A DNA stretch of 14,143 nucleotides. Origin: Clostridia bacterium. Its GTDB lineage: Bacteria > Bacillota_A > Clostridia > UBA1381. The stretch's first letter is position 1. Every line of letters begins with the position of its first letter. The stretch is taken from the NCBI GenBank assembly GCA_017451145.1, contig JAFSSG010000007.1, positions 1 to 14,143 on the forward strand, in the 5' to 3' direction. The translations under genes and the position numbers were made by a program. Shown in pieces: positions 13,520 through 14,143 of the stretch. The notes beneath the pieces were generated by a model. That model saw only the letters and a program-made list of their open reading frames with translations, had not been told where the DNA came from and did not search any database.

Positions 13520-14143
13520 TTACATTAGTTTTTTATAGTATTCAAGCGACTTATAGTGCTTATCGCTTTTACTCAAAATATATGCTTCGCAGATTTTTGC
13601 AAGGGATTTTACCGAAAAATCCGCTATTTTAAAGGAAAACAGCCGTTTCGTATCAGAATTTAATATGTATTTCATCGCCTCTATCACATCGCTTGAAAGA
13701 GGCAACATAGCAGATGTACTGCAAGAATCACAAACTGCTCCGCCGGATAAGGAAAATGCGGAAATACCGTCTGTTTTACCGCATTTTATGCACATTTCAA
13801 GATTTGGCTCATATCCTGAATACTGCATCATTTTAAGCTCAAATACCGCTTTTGCCAAGTTTATGTCAAGCTCTTTATATGAAAGTGCATAAAGGGTGTT
13901 TAAAAGTAGCGTTAAGGGGCTTTTGTCCTCAGCGGAAAAAACATCGCCCGTAATATCCAAAAAATAGTTCGCAAGGGCAAGTTTTGTTAAGTCCTCCGAT
14001 ATGGGATAAAAGGTTTCAATTATCTCCGCAGACTCTACGCGGTAGATATCGCCTTTGCTTTTAACCAAAACAAATTCGGCAAAACAAAGGGGCTGTGCCG
14101 CCGTTCTCATACGGCTTTTGTTACTGTTTACGCCATAGACACA
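13520..14143 (-). CDS. recO: DNA repair protein RecO (partial, N-terminus beyond window)
   Basis: At least 207 residues of RecO are present, and the frame remains open to the right edge (GVNSNKSRMRTAAQPL crosses the first internal Met), so roughly the first 45 residues are missing. RecO anneals single-stranded DNA and, with RecR, loads RecA onto SSB-coated DNA. The visible part starts at the end of the OB fold (RTAAQPLCFAEFVLVKSKG) and continues with the helical domain and a zinc knuckle (CIKCGK then CDSC). An internal ATG at 14110 is not the start because the conserved NKSR-(M/L)R-AAQP block continues through it. It is followed after 13 bases by the deaminase gene, and its interaction partner recR is elsewhere in the window. 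Confidence 0.92.
   Translation of the reverse strand, partial: CVYGVNSNKSRMRTAAQPLCFAEFVLVKSKGDIYRVESAEIIETFYPISEDLTKLALANYFLDITGDVFSAEDKSPLTLLLNTLYALSYKELDINLAKAVFELKMMQYSGYEPNLEMCIKCGKTDGISAFSLSGGAVCDSCSTSAMLPLSSDVIEAMKYILNSDTKRLFSFKIADFSVKSLAKICEAYILSKSDKHYKSLEYYKKLM

Overview
The window (14,143 bp) looks like chromosomal DNA of a spore-forming, moderately AT-rich member of the Clostridia. The basis is the gene set and order: SRP RNA-dnaX-ybaB/ebfC-recR, then spoIVB next to spo0A, the S15, L31 and S20 ribosomal proteins, a UvrD/PcrA helicase, glutamate dehydrogenase, a pyridoxamine kinase, a dCMP-deaminase family enzyme and recO. Strong AGGAGG-type ribosome binding sites and consensus sigma-A promoters with 17-nt spacers also fit. 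Only the block from spoIVB to gdhA (about 7.97-11.67 kb) is on the plus strand. Everything else is on the minus strand.

Layout. Bases 1 to about 85 are a GC-rich fragment unlike the rest, most likely a foreign or chimeric contig end. Next come rpsO (S15), preceded by a leader that can fold into an H-type pseudoknot, and rpmE (zinc-type L31) with its own promoter. Between rpmE and recR sits an AT-rich single-gene cassette with its own promoter. It encodes one polypeptide in which a C5-cytosine DNA methyltransferase is joined to a complete HinP1I-like restriction endonuclease. The replication/repair operon follows: SRP RNA, dnaX, ebfC and recR, ended by a hairpin terminator. dnaX carries three in-frame A7 slippery heptamers that all lead to one early -1-frame stop, so a short gamma-like product is predicted. 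pcrA, with a TTG start, lies upstream. Divergent from it are spoIVB, spo0A (with tandem 0A-like boxes and a possible leader attenuator) and gdhA. On the minus strand again are the pyridoxamine kinase (perfect consensus promoter), rpsT, a dCMP deaminase-like gene, and recO, which runs off the right edge.

Functional themes. Most genes are housekeeping: translation, protein targeting, replisome clamp loading, RecFOR repair and helicase activity. SpoIVB and Spo0A are sporulation proteins, SpoIVB being a late signalling protease and Spo0A the master regulator. The accessory element is the fused restriction-modification gene. Its predicted target, GCGC, is strikingly rare here: I count 3 native sites, against at least 12 for the same-composition tetramer CGCG. 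This fits long-term exposure to a GCGC-cutting enzyme but does not prove it. The most notable items are this methyltransferase-endonuclease fusion, the candidate dnaX frameshift and the rpsO leader pseudoknot. All calls were made by eye and from memory of the families; no database was searched.
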